A stretch of 64,000 nucleotides of DNA from Punica granatum (GCF_007655135.1 NC_045134.1:13660982-13724981); one strand, 5' to 3'. Shown: positions 10,901 to 24,071, counted from the stretch's first letter. The notes: generated by a model not told the origin, from the sequence alone. Program-made: numbers and translations.

Positions 10901-13900
10901 ATGGCGGAGGAGGAGCCACTCGGCACCGAGACAACTGCCCCCGACCCGGCGGCTCCAGACATTGAGGCCCGGATCAAGACCGCCATGAAGTCTCGTGTCT
11001 CCCACTTCAAGCAGCAGTCCGAGTACGTCGCCCTTCTTCTTCTCCTCCTCGTCCTCGTCCTCTTCCTTTCGAACTGTGTGTAATTAGCTTAGCTCGTTCA
11101 CTGGACCTCCCTCCAAGGCATTGCCTTTGAATCTTTTGACTTACCTCTATGGAGTCAACAGAGCAAAACAAGTCTTCTTTTCCACCGCTTGGTTCTGCGT
11201 CGAGTCCTGTTTCATGGTGTTCGCGCTTTTAGGTTTCTGTTGGACATTGGAGGAAGGAAAGTTGTAATTGAGGTTCTTGAAGTCACGAGTGTTATGATGA
11301 TTGTTTACTAATTTGATGTAATCTCTACCTTTTCGCTCGTTACTATGAGATGCTTGTGCTGAAATCGAGACAGATGAGGTTGGAAATTGATGTAAAATCG
11401 CTCATTAGGCATAGGTTATTGATTTTACAATATGGTAGTACTGAATTTGGGCATCGGCATATTTTTGGAGCTCCAATTTCTGCTTAGCTCAACTTGTCTA
11501 GTGTCATAAATGGTGGAAAAGGTCGGGATTTTCCTATGCCAAAAGGTATTGTTGCTTCGTGCTACGCTGTGGATTTGTCTGGAGAGGCAGAAATTCCCAT
11601 ATCGGTTGGCAGAAAATTAGAAGTTGCCAACTGCAGGGTCAAGTCTTGGCTGTACCTGTCACCAATGAGGGTGATTGCAAGCTCCGTCATCGCTTATTGG
11701 TATCTCGTCTAATTGTCTCACAATGGTATCCGTTTCACTGGTTTTGCCGTAGAGAACTGAACCATATTCGTCAATGTGTCTACCGTTACATTTCATCAAT
11801 TTTTTTTTTGCCTCACCATATTGTTCACTATAAAGAATATGTAATCAATCATGATCTTGCATTTCGCATACATATAGAGAATTGAGGGGTTAACTGAGCA
11901 TCGACGCATCGGTCATTGGTAAGTTTAAATTTGACAGTAAATTTGTTTCTGGCTGCAGTTCACTGACGTTTGAGGGTGTCCGGCGATTGATTGAGAAGGA
12001 CTTAGGTTTCGAGGTGCATGCATTGGATGTGCATAAAAGATTAATAAAGCAGTGTTTACTGGAGGTACCCCTTTGGATTTAACTTATTAATTATGTGAAA
12101 TTGAAATTTTAAACATGCATCGTACTTGTTCCTTATCAGACATGTGACGTCTATCACCCACAACTTGACTGCAAGAAGATTGTGGAAGCTTTTATTGTTC
12201 ACTTAAATTCACTGAAGTACCGATGTAGTTTTGTTGAAAGTCCTATTTTGGGAGAAGATCGAACTGAATCAAGCACAAGTCCAGACGTGTATGGAGAATG
12301 TTATTATTATCTTTTCTGCTGGGGATCTGACAGAGGAAATGTGTGGGTTTGCAGTAAATTGTTGCAGCATTGTAACAACCAGCTCACTATTTACAAAATG
12401 ATTTTAATGATCACTGCACCTTAACTTGTTATTAAGAGCCTAAATCATTTGTCTCCATTGTGTCAGATGCCTTGACACACTTTCCATGGCCATCCTAGAA
12501 AGGGTGTCAAAGTGGCTGATATGTGACTTGCTCTTCTAGGACATAATCTCTTGATGCATGCTAATATTGCTCTTCCTCTGTTCTTTTGCGATGCCATTGT
12601 GATTTTATGACAGATAAAATTGAAGAGAACTTACTTTCTGACATTGTGACTGATCCCGTATGGTTGTATCCCATATGGCTGATCTAATATGCCTCTAATG
12701 ATCCCGTATGGCTATATCAATTAGATACCATGGTTTGATGATATTAGATCTGTTATCTATATTGCTTTAAGAAATTTACTAGGATGTAGAAGGGTTGTGA
12801 TGACACATTGTTCATGTGAAGAGAGAAGAAATGCTTCTCTTTTTAGTTTACCTTTCCCCATTCTGCCATAACTTCAGTATGGATCGAACCTTCAGTTGTA
12901 TTATCGAGGTATTAATGTCAGCTGCTGCTTTTGCACTGAAAAGATAATGCCAATAAGCTTGACCTAAGTTGTTCTTTGTCTGTGGTCCTCTGAAAACAAT
13001 AGAGAAGTATAGTACTTCCTCTAGTCCTCTCTTTAGTGCATGTGTATGTGTATATGTATGTGGGTTTGCAACTATTGTTCTCATGAAAAGTGAAACTTTG
13101 TGCAACTGTGCTGGCACTTTTTTGTTTGGACATAATATTCTATTCCCTTTTTGCTTTAGAGAATCAATTGCATGGGTTTCCTGTTCTCTTATTATTATAA
13201 ATAGAACTGCTTCAAATTCTCATGCAAATTGTACAATCCAACGAGCGTTTCTGCCTTTTTTTTTTTTCTTTCCCCTTTTGCACTCTAGTGCTTAGAAGGA
13301 AGTAATGATGCGGATGCCTCTAAGGATCCTGGGAAGACTGCACCAAATGTCGTATCCTCAGATAAAGGAGATGCAGCTGAATCACCTGAAAGACTGGAGT
13401 CAAAGAAAGACATCAAAGAACCTAGCTCTGAAAGTGAGGACAAAATGGAGGATTCTCCTGTAATGGGCCTGCTGACTGCACGTGAAGTTACTAAATCTAA
13501 TAAGGAGATGAAGGGCAATGGAAGCAAAGCAGAGATTACTGAGAGCACAATCTTGAAAGCTATCAGGAAAAGAGCTTCTTATTTTAAAGCAAATGCAGAG
13601 TATGTCCTTTTGTTTCCCATAATTTGGCATCTATGTAGTGTAACTAAATCTGATGTATTGAAGTTTTGAAGGTCTTTAGATATCTGTACATAATTTAACT
13701 AAGATACAAGTGCTTTGACAGGAAGGTTACAATGGCTGGAGTCCGACGGCTTTTGGAGGAAGATCTTGAACTTGATAAACGTGCTTTGGATCCCCACAAA
13801 GCATTTATTGGTGAGCAACTGGAAAAGGTGAGTTAAATAGCCAGTGAAGTATGTTCTGTCGGCTGGACATTTTCATGGTCACTCAAGTTCAGGTACTATC

Positions 13901-15789
13901 AAAAGCCTCTTCTACTGGTTTTCTCATGATCAGCTGATGTTTCTCAGGTTCTAAATCCAGAAGCTCCTAAATCCAGAAGCAAGACTGAGAAAGAAACAGC
14001 TAAGAAAGGTACTCAAAGAAAAGCATCTAAAAAAGTTGCTGATGGAGGAGGTTCTGAGTCTTCAAACAGCGAGGAGGAGGAGAAGGAGGAAGATGAAGAG
14101 GAAGTTAAGGTTAGAAAGAAAACAGCTGTTAAAGGAAGGATGCAGAAATCGGAAGGGCTGAAAAAGCGTAAAACTCCACCTTCTAAGGAGGCAAAGACAT
14201 CCAGCAGGAAGCGTATCAAGCCTGAACAAGCAGCATCAGACAGCAATACTGACATGGAAGACCGTGGACATGCCTCTGAAGGAGATGAGTCTCAGTCATC
14301 TGCCGAGAAGCGCTCACAGGTATGGTGTTATTTTTGCTAGCCTCTAATTGGTTAAATTGCACTTGTTAGTTGAATCATGTATTTGATATGCAGAAGAAAG
14401 AAGTTTCAACTCCAGCGTATGGGAAACGGGTGGAGCGTCTTAAGTCAGTTATCAAGTCTTGTGCAATGAGGTTTTCTCTTGGCTCAACACTTATGGCCCT
14501 TCCATTCTGACATAAGTTGATTCTTTTGACACAACTTATTTCTTTGCAGCGTTCCGCCCTCAATTTATAGGAAAGCCAAGCAAGTGCCTGAGGATAAACG
14601 AGAATCTTACCTAATAAAGGAGCTTGAGGAGATTCTCTCGAAAGAAGGATTGTCATCGAATCCTTCTGAGAAAGGTGAGCTTTACATAGATCACGAAATC
14701 TTTTAAGCTACTACAACCAGCATTTTGCTTTAGCATGCCTATCATTTAGCTGAGAGCTGAAATAATAGATGGTGTGGACTGCAAGATTATGTCTTGGTAG
14801 AGATAATACTTATTTAAACAAAGTAGTGCATTGGGTTGTGATGCGTTATTACCAACCCACTAACTCCTGGATGAACAGAAACGGCTTGTCTTATTCAATC
14901 CAGTACTCAGAAATCCCCATGGACCAAAATGCAATTCAAATCTAGTACAAATCATGATTTTCCTTTTTCTGATTCTCAGAGATCAAGGAAGTGAAAAGGC
15001 GGAAGGAAAGAGCAAGAGAACTTGAAGGGATCGACATGAGCAATATTGTGTCAAGTTCGCGTAGAAGGACAACGTCTAGTTATATACCTCCTCCAAAGCC
15101 CAAAATTCCCGTGGACAGTGAGGGTGAGGAGTCCGAAGATACTGATGATGAAGAGGGTGAAGATGATGATGGGGACGATGAAGAGAATGGTGAGGGCAAT
15201 GATGACAGTCAAAGTGAGGATGCAGGTGAAGGTTAGTGACCTTAAATCTGATTGACCCATGAACAAGTTCTTGGTGTTATTCTTTGGTCTAACCATTGGG
15301 ACTCCAACAATAAATTTTCTTTTATCTGCTTTAGAATTCTTTAGTGCTGCAAAATAAATAAGATTTTCTCCTGAGATGGTGGCAGTAAAAAATTTCCCCT
15401 TACCCAGTAGCAGTATGAAATTCCACTCGTGCTGCTAGATCACAATTGAGTCAGTAATGAGTCATTGTTCCTTTAAAGAGCTAGAATTCTATTTGTTAAA
15501 CATGTGAACTGGTCTTCTAATCTTAGTTAAATGGATTGACAATGTTGGTAATATATGATGCTGACCTCTTGAATCCCGAGAAGCATCTTTTCAGTAGGAA
15601 AAAATGGCAGTCCTTTGAACATATAATCATCTGATATGGATCGTTAAAAGAGGCAAAAGGCTCATAGCAAGAATCTGAGTCCCGAACCTCATCTTGCTCT
15701 GGTTGTCAATGGTTCATATCTATTGCTTTCATACTTATGGGAGCTTTTTTTTTCTTTTTATACATGCAGAAGAGGAGGAGAGTGATTGA
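10901..15789 (+). CDS. HIRIP3: HIRIP3/CHZ-type H2A-H2B histone chaperone, 496 aa
   Basis: Nine coding exons fit GT/AG and phase: 10901-11022, 11959-12064, 13289-13599, 13722-13827, 13948-14319, 14394-14470, 14550-14674, 14980-15231, 15770-15789. They total 1491 nt, and the start ATAATGGCG opens at the first usable ATG. Residues about 21-76 and 159-215 are two copies of a DEK-C-like domain, each with the core GVRRLxExDL. Next comes a basic/acidic low-complexity linker (216-339) with KKRK-type nuclear signals. The C-terminal HIRIP3/CHZ region (about 340-430) carries [11 protein letters not shown], the conserved CHZ motif that contacts H2A-H2B in characterised relatives. The tail is Asp/Glu/Ser-rich and ends EEEESD, typical of a CK2 target. 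By family it is a nuclear H2A-H2B (possibly H2A.Z) chaperone. Function is inferred from the family; the exon structure is directly supported. Confidence 0.9.
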
Positions 15790-16803
15790 GTATTCAATGC
15801 AAACTCCACCCAATAACTGAGATTAGTAAGTGCCAACTAAACTGGAGTTTGGGATCGAGATCGTGTTCTATTTTAAGCTTTTATCCAATTGCTGGTTTAA
15901 GGTGCATCTCCCGGTGGAAGATGGTGTGATGTCCATGGTCACTGTTGAATCTAAAATCTAGCATTGTCCAATGACTCATTAACGATTTGACAGTGTCTTG
16001 CCTGGGAAAACTTGTGCAAGATCACTTGTTAGAGAAGAGCCGCTTGTTTGATTAGAACGAATAGGTGTGATTAGAGAGTAATACAGGTAGGACTAGGATT
16101 GTCGTAGATTGTGAGTTTGTCCATGATTGATGCCATGCTGCTAGAAATTTCTCGTCGTAAGGGGTTTGAATGTTTATATATGGATGCTGTTTATCTTTAA
16201 TAAACCAGTCTGTCTTATACAAGCTCATTTTCGATATAGAAATGGTGAGAGGATTATGAGGGTGATGGATTGGAGATTACACTTGCAACCCGATTCCATT
16301 CAAGTAGAGATTATGGGAAGGCAACTAGCTACAGTCGAATCGAACATGAAACTGAAAGAAAACTTCATAGAATTTGGTTTCTGTTTATGCCAAAATACAC
16401 CAACCTCACTTCTAGTTCAAACATAGTGAAGATCAAGTAAAACGGCCACAGCCCTTAATAATCAAAGAGCTACTCAGCTACTTTTCGAACATTGCAAGAC
16501 AAGAACAGGAGTAGTATCACTATCATTGCACTGTTGACTCATATTCATAAGCTGGTAGGAGTTTTGGATCCTGCAAGGTGCCAAACTGAAGCTAACTCGA
16601 GCCTCGCAAGAAGGTCTAAGAGGTAATTTCTCGAGTTGAAGTCATTTGAATCAATGCAAATGCCATTCAAGAAAGGTCGGATCGGATCTGTCCTCAAACT
16701 GCCTATGTACCGTTCGAGCTATCTGACTGTAAGTAATTTCTTTTTTAAAAGCAAATGGGAGGAACTCGTGGCGTGCAATGTATCAAATCAAAGCTGACTT
16801 TTA
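15790..16803. other. 3' UTR and intergenic spacer
   Basis: The first part is probably the 3' UTR of the histone-chaperone gene. The remainder has only short frames without family features. Confidence 0.4.
16199..16204 (+). terminator. Candidate poly(A) signal (AATAAA) of the histone-chaperone gene
   Basis: An AATAAA lies 410 bp after the stop codon at 15789, within a T-rich stretch. The distance is long but possible for a plant 3' UTR. Nothing else in 15790-16800 looks like a gene. Confidence 0.35.
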
Positions 16804-17155
16804 GGGCATGTTTGGTTGCCAGGTTTTTCAATTCGATTCCCTATCTATTCCATACGTAATAGGTATTCCGATGTTTGGTTCAAGAGAATGCGGAATAATT
16901 ATTCCGGATCGGAATAGTTATCCGGCTTGCATGAGGAATACCGGTGCCTTGCATGACTGTCCGGAATGGTATTTCTCCATCCGGAAATTGACTCGTAAAG
17001 TCAAAAATACCCTCAACTTCTTTCACTAATTACAAACGCATGCCATCCTGCTATTTCATGCAGAATCCCCTCATTTCGAAACTGGCAAAATTTCTATTAT
17101 ATTCCCTGTCTATTCTATTATGTATCAATTCCATTCCAGCAAACCAAACGTAGCC
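16804..17155. mobile_element. PIF/Harbinger-type (Tourist-like) MITE, 352 bp
   Basis: TTA at 16801-16803 and again at 17156-17158 is the target duplication expected of PIF/Harbinger elements. The ends are imperfect inverted repeats, GGGCATGTTTGGTTGCC on the left against GGCTACGTTTGGTTTGCTGG on the right. The inside carries repeated CCGGAAT/ATTCCGG words and no coding capacity, so it is non-autonomous. Confidence 0.8.
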
Positions 17156-19933
17156 TTAAGGCCCTGTGAAATGAGCTATGCAGCTCCTCAATACGACGTC
17201 AATGGGTTAACCAAAAATTCCCGTGGAGCCGAACTGCTCCTCCATGATGCTTGTGTCATCTGGCGTTTCTTATAATCCAGCAGGACTACAAACTGTACAA
17301 CCAAGTTGATGCTGACCCAGAATCATAGGGGCACCTGCATCAGTTACAGGGCATCTGAGCAAAAATTAAGCCCGAGGATACATTGGTCTGCAAAGCGATG
17401 TGCTATATTGGCCGGCATCATGTTGGAGTAGAGCAAACCTTCCTAACAATGTGGGATACAGTTGGGACTGTTTGTCATGAACAGTTCAAGTGTTATGCAG
17501 CCATCCCATCCTCCTAAAGCGCGAGGTTCTACCGGCACACCGAAATTGTACGGCTACAAGTTGGCCGTCCACCCCTCAACTGCTTTACGATTTTGAACTG
17601 TGCAGTGTGAGAATGATATATGGTTCGCCTCAACCTCCGGCTGGTCCACCCTAGTTTTGGGGAGTTTTAATCTATCTATATATATATATATATATAGTTG
17701 TATCTCATCCTATTAAATACAATTAGAATAGTGTATTTTAAAATAAAGTTTAAGTTAATTTTTATTAAAATGTTCAAAAGAAAAGAAAATTTATATTTGT
17801 CTTTCACCCTATTAAGTTGGGTTAGAATAGTGAATGAAGAAGTCTCATGCCCTACTCCCACTCTATTAGGGTTAGAATAGTAAATACCAAAATAAATTTT
17901 AATTAATCTGTTATATTATATTATATATAAAAGTATGGAGTTCACATTTTGTTTTTCCATATTTCAATTCCTAAAATAACCTTACAATAATGCTAAAATT
18001 CCTAAAGTGCCCTCGCTATAGAGTCTCTGTACTATGTGCACTCTTTTTGCCCATCTATGTTCCTCTTTGATTTGCCAAAAAAATGTAGAATTAGAACCAA
18101 AGAAGGGAACCAATATAACAATCCAACAATCTATTAATTATTTTCCTCCCAGAAATAAATTATTTATGATTGAAGTGGAGAAAAAAAAAACAGAAGAAGA
18201 GAAAGACTCTCAAACAGTGAGGCAACGGGGGAATAAATTTTTTTAAAAAAAAAGAAAAAAAGAAAAGAAAAGAAGCAAAGCAGAGCAACGAGAATCTCAA
18301 ACAGTCACGATATTTGGTCCCCTTAAAACTAAGGCGCGTATCCACTCCCGCAACCCACCATTACAAAACGGCTACATATTTCAGTTTCGCCATGCACATC
18401 CTCATGGAGATTGCACCATTCGCCAAACGGAGAACCATATGCTCCAGCATGAAAGAAATGCAAGGTGAATAGGTATGGAGATACCAAGTTTCGCCAATTC
18501 TTATTACCGTCCTAATTAATTGCTTTGGGCATGCCTGAGAAACTTATGTATATATATATATGTACACTAGTTTATTGGAAACGTGCGTTGCACGGATTTT
18601 ACAAAGAAAATTTTATGCTAAAAGTTTAGATATGAAAACAACAATCGGTTTTAATTTATAATTTATATTAGCATGTAAAAAGTTATGCAGTAAATTTAAA
18701 CCTGTAGTAGAAGAATGCATATTAAATATATATCAAATGTTCTTAAATAAGAAATTCATATAATATATACATCATTGTAATTATCAAATTAATTTCTAAG
18801 AAAAACCTCAAAATTTTGGGATTTTGGTGGGGTTGGTGGCCACCCCCCTCAATTGGGGCCACCGATGGTCACTGTTATTGCTGGCTACCCCAATCTGGGG
18901 GACTAGTGACCGGCGACATGGCCTCATCGATTACAACCCTCCAATTAGGTCACCGAACACGTGGACTTATTATTTAAAAAATTTTCAATTTCTTTTTTGG
19001 GTTTTTAATGTTTTAATTTTCAACCAATATAAAATTGCCATGTGGCAATTAACGATCAACTATCAAACTAGGATAAACTGACAATGTGAAGTACCCGTCG
19101 GCAACAACATAACGCCCAGTTAAGGATGGGAACCAAAGTACCCTACCAAGGAAACATTATAGGACCAAAAATTCCAAAATAAAATTAATAGGACTGAAGT
19201 TTAAAAAATTGTAATTTATATAACTTCTATTGTGTTCCTCTTTTTTTCTTTGTTTTTTTTTTTAACATGGGGTTTGGAGTAGTGGGTGGTTACACCACCG
19301 AGCTCCAACACTTAAGGCTTCTGCCGTTAAGGGTGCAACGCACCACGCAGGTATTGGGAGTCAGCAGCTTACGTGAGCTCTCCTAAGTTCACCTCCCGAC
19401 AGGCTTTCCTAGTTATACGTAGAAGGCTTGTCTCATGAAAGCTCCGGTTGCATGGGAGACCACTTGAATCTAGAATGTCAAGGCAACTGATCCATACCTT
19501 AACTACCTAGACAACAAGACATTGGTTGTTGTTGTTTTTTCTTTTTTTTTTTTCCCTCCCACTGTTGTAACTCTCCTACGGTTGATGAATGGAGCTTTTA
19601 AATAGATCGGTCCATGGGAAAGCCACGACAAATTGTTTATTTTGATGTCATATTCTGATTTCCAATATGTCCATTGAAGATGTGTCATCTTTACTGAAAG
19701 GTCAAAACGAAGATGGAGATGGAGATGGAGATGGAGAGGTGAGAGAGGAACATATACAGAGTGAAGCAAATTCCAATAAGATCCGATATTTTTGTATTAT
19801 TCTAGAAACAATAGTTGAGTAAAGACAGACAGGAAATGTCTGAGAAAACCACAACCATGTACGTGTATATAATACAGCAAATTAATATGGTGTAGATTGG
19901 TCACCTCGGCAAAGATAGTAAAGACATATTATA

Positions 19934-19934
<1 letters not shown>

Positions 19935-19974
<40 letters not shown>
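19935..19974. repeat. (TA)n microsatellite
   Basis: About 20 TA dinucleotides in a row. Confidence 0.95.
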
Positions 19975-19977
<3 letters not shown>

Positions 19978-20374
19978 ACCAGATAATATTTGGACAAGGA
20001 GTAAAATTTTTAAAGAAATACATTTTAGAATGATGCACTTGGGTAGTCATTTACTTCTGAATTGCTATCAACAGCTTCCAAATTTTCCATTTTAGACCGA
20101 AGTAAATCATCAATTATAAGGATTTGCTTCCAAAGCTTCTGAATTACGGTCATGCTTCAGAGAAGTGAGGTTTCTTGACTGAGGTTTCGGATCTGGATTA
20201 GGAATTATAGAAAGACTGGGAGAACTAACATGTAAGTAGAGCAATGTGAAGGGCTGTTTTTTCATTTTGGTGTGTATTCTAGTATCTAGGAGTCTAATAT
20301 GCCCCAACTAATCCAATTTGAGTCGGGTCGGCTCACCAAGGGGTTAAACTCTTCTAGCATAGATTTTTTTCCAT

Positions 20375-20434
20375 TCACAAGACTCGAACCGAGACTTTAC
20401 TTAAGGCAAACAAGCGCAGAACTAATTTAACCCC
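20375..20434 (-). repeat. tRNA-derived SINE-like fragment
   Basis: The minus strand carries GGTTCGAGTCTTG, close to the RNA polymerase III box B consensus, with a poor box-A-like TAAATTAGTTCTGCG about 25 bp upstream. The segment around box B resembles the one at 29930-30012 (GGGTTCAAGTCTTG), so the two may be copies of one family. No poly-A end was defined. Confidence 0.4.
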
Positions 20435-20845
20435 TAGCATAAGTATTACTAATAGACATATAGGAATCAAATATGTAACTAATAACACTTAAGCATTTTC
20501 CCCTTTTCCAGGAATTTGCTCTTGCAAGGAAAGTGCAGGAGAAAGAAATAGATTCCTTCATATCAAGAGTTCACAATGTTGTACTATGGGAGGAGCAGTA
20601 ATAACGCCCTGTGATACAGCTTTTCTACGAAATGGATCCCAATTTGATGTGGTGCATTGAATCAAGTATTCACACCTTCCGAACTAGCCAACAGAACACT
20701 AATATGACGGCACCAATGAATTGGATTAATGTGGTCATTCAAGAATTGAAGTTAAACGTCTTCTTGAATGCCTTCCTATAATAATGGCCAATAGTCCCAC
20801 ATCACACAGCTTTGAGCACCCCAGCATTTGGTTATGCTCGGTATA

Positions 20846-22729
20846 TCATAGCCCGTTGTGGGGTCCATCCTCTTGCAAGAGCAGACGCCTCACTTCATTT
20901 GCAAGGTCCATCACATGCTTGTCCTTGCATCCTGCATTAATCTCAAAATGGAATCAAGATTCAGAACCAGAGAGTGCACTGAATGTTGAGAGGAGTGGAG
21001 ACTGAAGAACTTCACCAATTTGAAGAAGAGCTGCCTCAAGTTGGAAGAGGTAGTCTCTGTTGGGTCCGGAGGGCCCTTCTGCTTGAACTATTTGTCTGCC
21101 ATGATAAACGTGATTCAGTATCTCGTGATTCAATTCCAGGGACATATTCAGAGTAATCCAAGACCAGCCAAAAATCGTCAATCATGAAATAATAAAATTG
21201 GAATTCGGGGACAGAAAAAAGTGTCATCAGATTTGCGAGGGTCTAAAATCTCATTTACTCACCAAAAGTGATGAATATGCAAAATTCATTCAAAATCATC
21301 AAAAGTAATATCTATGTATTCTCAAAGATACATACTTAGCAATGTCTTCAAGAGGTGCAGGTCCCAAGAAATTCGGGTTTATCTTCTTGTCAGGAGAGCC
21401 TATGTATCTAAAAGAACAAAGTTTGATCAAATTAGATTATACATATAAGACGCAGCAGGTTTAGCCCGCAAAAGGTCTACGTAAATGAGAAAATCATTTT
21501 TCTCGTCACTTACACCATAATCCCCGATACAGCAGGAGTTTCAGCAGCAGGCTCCTGAAATACATTTCAGCAGGTAGATAGAATAGTGTGGCAATTACTG
21601 ATATCATCATCTTAGAAGTAGAAATCAGCAATTAATTCATACAGTGAAAAAGTCGACATAAGCTTTCTGGTCATACTGCTTCTCCCTCACTTCCAAATAC
21701 TGTTTGAAATCAGAGAAACATACTAACTGTTAGGGATAAATAAACTTCGAAAGATCAATTAGAATTCAAGTAATGGAAAAAGAAAATGAAGGATTAGCCG
21801 AAAAGGGGAGGAAAACGAAAAGGATTTGTCAGAACAATCAACGGGAGATTCTTCCCACGACAGTTGATCATTAATTCTTGTAGCATCTGATCATGAGCTG
21901 GGATACATATATCCATACCGTTAAAGCAATCTGCTGGTCTTCCTCTCCAACGATTTTGTATGCAACTCCCCACTACAACCTTGCAAAGAAGATTGCCAAC
22001 TCATGTCAAAGGTCTTTTCGAGATAGCAATACTGAAAACAAAGCACGAATTGGCAATGAAACAGCTAGCAGGTCTCTTCGATGTTTTTCAATTGCAAAAA
22101 CAAAAGAAAAGTAGTTAAGACCAGCCGCAACCGGGGATACGGCAAGAAAGAGCACGCGCACATCCAGATAATGTAAGATAAACTCCCCCCTTTCGCCGAT
22201 GAATTCCGCTCTACAGGTAAGCTTAAAATTACATATTCTCTGGATACCATACAAAGATTTCCACTTCCAAATACGAAACTAGGGGAAGAGCATTAAGCAA
22301 GATAAATACATACGCAACAAACACACACATTGCGTATAATGAAAAAGAAACAGCAACGAATTGAAACTTACATTTTCGAACAAAACAAAAGAATAGCAAA
22401 TGGGAAAGGAGAACTTACACAGATTTCCCCTTCAGCGGGCTCCAATGTCACCGTTCTTCCAGGGAACTCCGGCGTTCCTCTGTGATCAGTGCTCCCTAAA
22501 TCACCATAAATGGAAGGAAAAAGCACCGAGATTCTTTCAATTCATATATATCCTTTTCTCTGGGGGGAATAAAGATCAGGAGGAGGACGACGACGACGAC
22601 GATTGAGTGGACAGAAGAACCTTGGAAGAAGACGCGGCGATAGCCCTTGATGAAGCCGACGAGGCGTTCGTCGTAGTGAAACCCGGCTTTCCATATAAGA
22701 GAACCGTACCCGAATACCCACATCGCCAT
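20846..22729 (-). CDS. GGCT2;3: Gamma-glutamylcyclotransferase, ChaC/GGCT2 type, 191 aa
   Basis: Eight exons fit GT/AG and phase: 22729-22621, 22495-22419, 21972-21919, 21699-21643, 21554-21514, 21407-21336, 21095-21016, 20931-20846 (576 nt). The protein opens [13 protein letters not shown], which holds the ChaC nucleotide-like loop YGSLIW that binds the gamma-glutamyl group. It continues with [17 protein letters not shown], then [11 protein letters not shown] (from residue 81), where a conserved Glu (83 or 86) is the expected catalytic acid. Next come PLEDIAKQI and [11 protein letters not shown], and it ends with [14 protein letters not shown]. Length equals the family norm. Plant GGCT2 enzymes cleave cytosolic glutathione to 5-oxoproline and Cys-Gly. 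The MAMW start resembles Arabidopsis GGCT2;3 more than GGCT2;1, but the paralogue symbol is from memory of family members. Retention of the last intron would give a different C-terminus stopping at 20954. Confidence 0.92.
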
Positions 22730-24071
22730 TTCTGAATCTTCTCCGCTTGTCCTTCGATACTTCTGCTCTCTCTCTCTCCCCCGAGTGACGGGAAACGGGA
22801 GAGATTTCTATTCCTATTGGAGAGGAGGAAGAAGCTGATTCTGAACTCAGCTCACCAACGAGGGGGAATATGCAGGGAAAATTCCATTTTTGCCCCCAAA
22901 AAAAATTTGATTTTGTTATACTTTGCCCCCTGAAGTTTACACCATCTAATCCCCTAAAACATTTTTTCTCATAAGTGGAGATTCACCTAAAACATTACTG
23001 GACCCAATTTAAATTCAGATCACAGGCATTCTAATAGGAGAATGAGTATATAACTAGGTTGTTCATATAGAATGATTATTTCGTTTATACTTTTCAGGAA
23101 ACATTTCTTTTTTGCTAAGTGTGCTATTCGAAAGCTCAATAGATATCGACTAATCCAGTTCGAACCAGAATTACCTTTTAAGGGATAAATGATAAATCTC
23201 TACCAATTAAGAATTTTCTTTTTTTTTTTACTTGGAAAGGTAATTCCATTAGATTACATAACTGAGAGAGTACACAAGTGGGCCTAATTACATCTTATTT
23301 TTCTCGCAAAAGGACCGAGCCATTTTAAGTTATGGTCAAATATTTTGAAGGCTAGGTTTTACAAAAAAAAATTTCCATGTCAATTTAAATAGCAATATAA
23401 TGGATTTCCTCCGTTCATAAGTCTAGTTAATTTATGATTTTATGAGCCACTGTCGTCCTTTATGTCTCGGCCCTCTCTGAGACTTTGCATGGGCTAGTAG
23501 GTCAAAAATTATTGATAGTAGCAAATTTTATCCTTTAGGAATAATAGCTATGAATAAAGCTTCTCTTCTAGATAATTTATCATTTGATTTTGACCCCTTA
23601 ATTTTCTTATGAGCCCCTACAAAATAGTTAAAATATAGGGTTACTTATCCAAAAAAACCTGGACTTTTCACATTTTATAAATTTTAATATGAATTTTTTT
23701 TATTAACCTAAAAATACACCAATCATTAATTTATTATCAATATTAGTATGACATCACCAAAAAGGACGATTGGCAATCACTGACATCAGCAATTTCCAAT
23801 TTTATTTTTGATAGGTCAGTAATTTCCATTTAAATTAATGGAAATTGAGAGTAGGATGACATAAAGAATCCCCAAGCATAGCCCGAGATTTTTATCTCCA
23901 TATGTGTCACTTGAATGTTTCATCATTTTCACGACACCTAGGATAATTGACTTTCATTTTTTTTTTTGTTCTTTTCTAAGCTGCAGATGATGAGAAGATC
24001 GTTATAAAAGCTCATCTACTATTTCAATAGATGATGGCAAAATGACTTGTGAAGTTCTGAGTTGAACTCTA
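22730..24071. other. Promoter side of GGCT2 and spacer, no gene seen
   Basis: After about 130 bp of probable 5' UTR/promoter, the sequence is AT-rich. A possible degraded SINE segment lies near 23150-23215 (TTCGAACC). No coding frame is supported. Confidence 0.4.
22770..22783 (-). promoter_or_regulatory. CT/GA repeat upstream of the GGCT2 gene
   Basis: A short TC run 40-55 bp before the start codon probably lies in the 5' UTR or core promoter. Pyrimidine patches of this type are common there in plants. No TATA box was recognised. Confidence 0.3.

Larger units (their letters stand above)
17159..20845. other. Intergenic region with simple repeats and unclassified repeat blocks
   Basis: No gene is supported. 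TA microsatellites lie at about 17673-17696 and 19935-19974. At 18565-18610 an ACTAGT...GTGCGTTGCACGG word resembles the end of a common plant repeat. A short GC-rich block at 18820-18965 is built of GGTGGCCACC and CCCCAATTGGGG palindromic words. Another non-AT-rich block at about 19265-19500 looks like a repeat of unknown family. A SINE-like segment with a GGTTCGAGTCTTG box B lies on the minus strand at about 20375-20434. Confidence 0.45.

Noticed and set aside
10775..11010. Antisense frames over exon 1 of the histone-chaperone gene
   Set aside because: They are shadows of the GC-rich exon 1. The sense frame has family-level support and fits splice sites.
12969..13295. 108-aa frame in intron 2 of the histone-chaperone gene
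   Set aside because: It includes low-complexity and poly-Phe runs and the intron's polypyrimidine tract. No domain is present.
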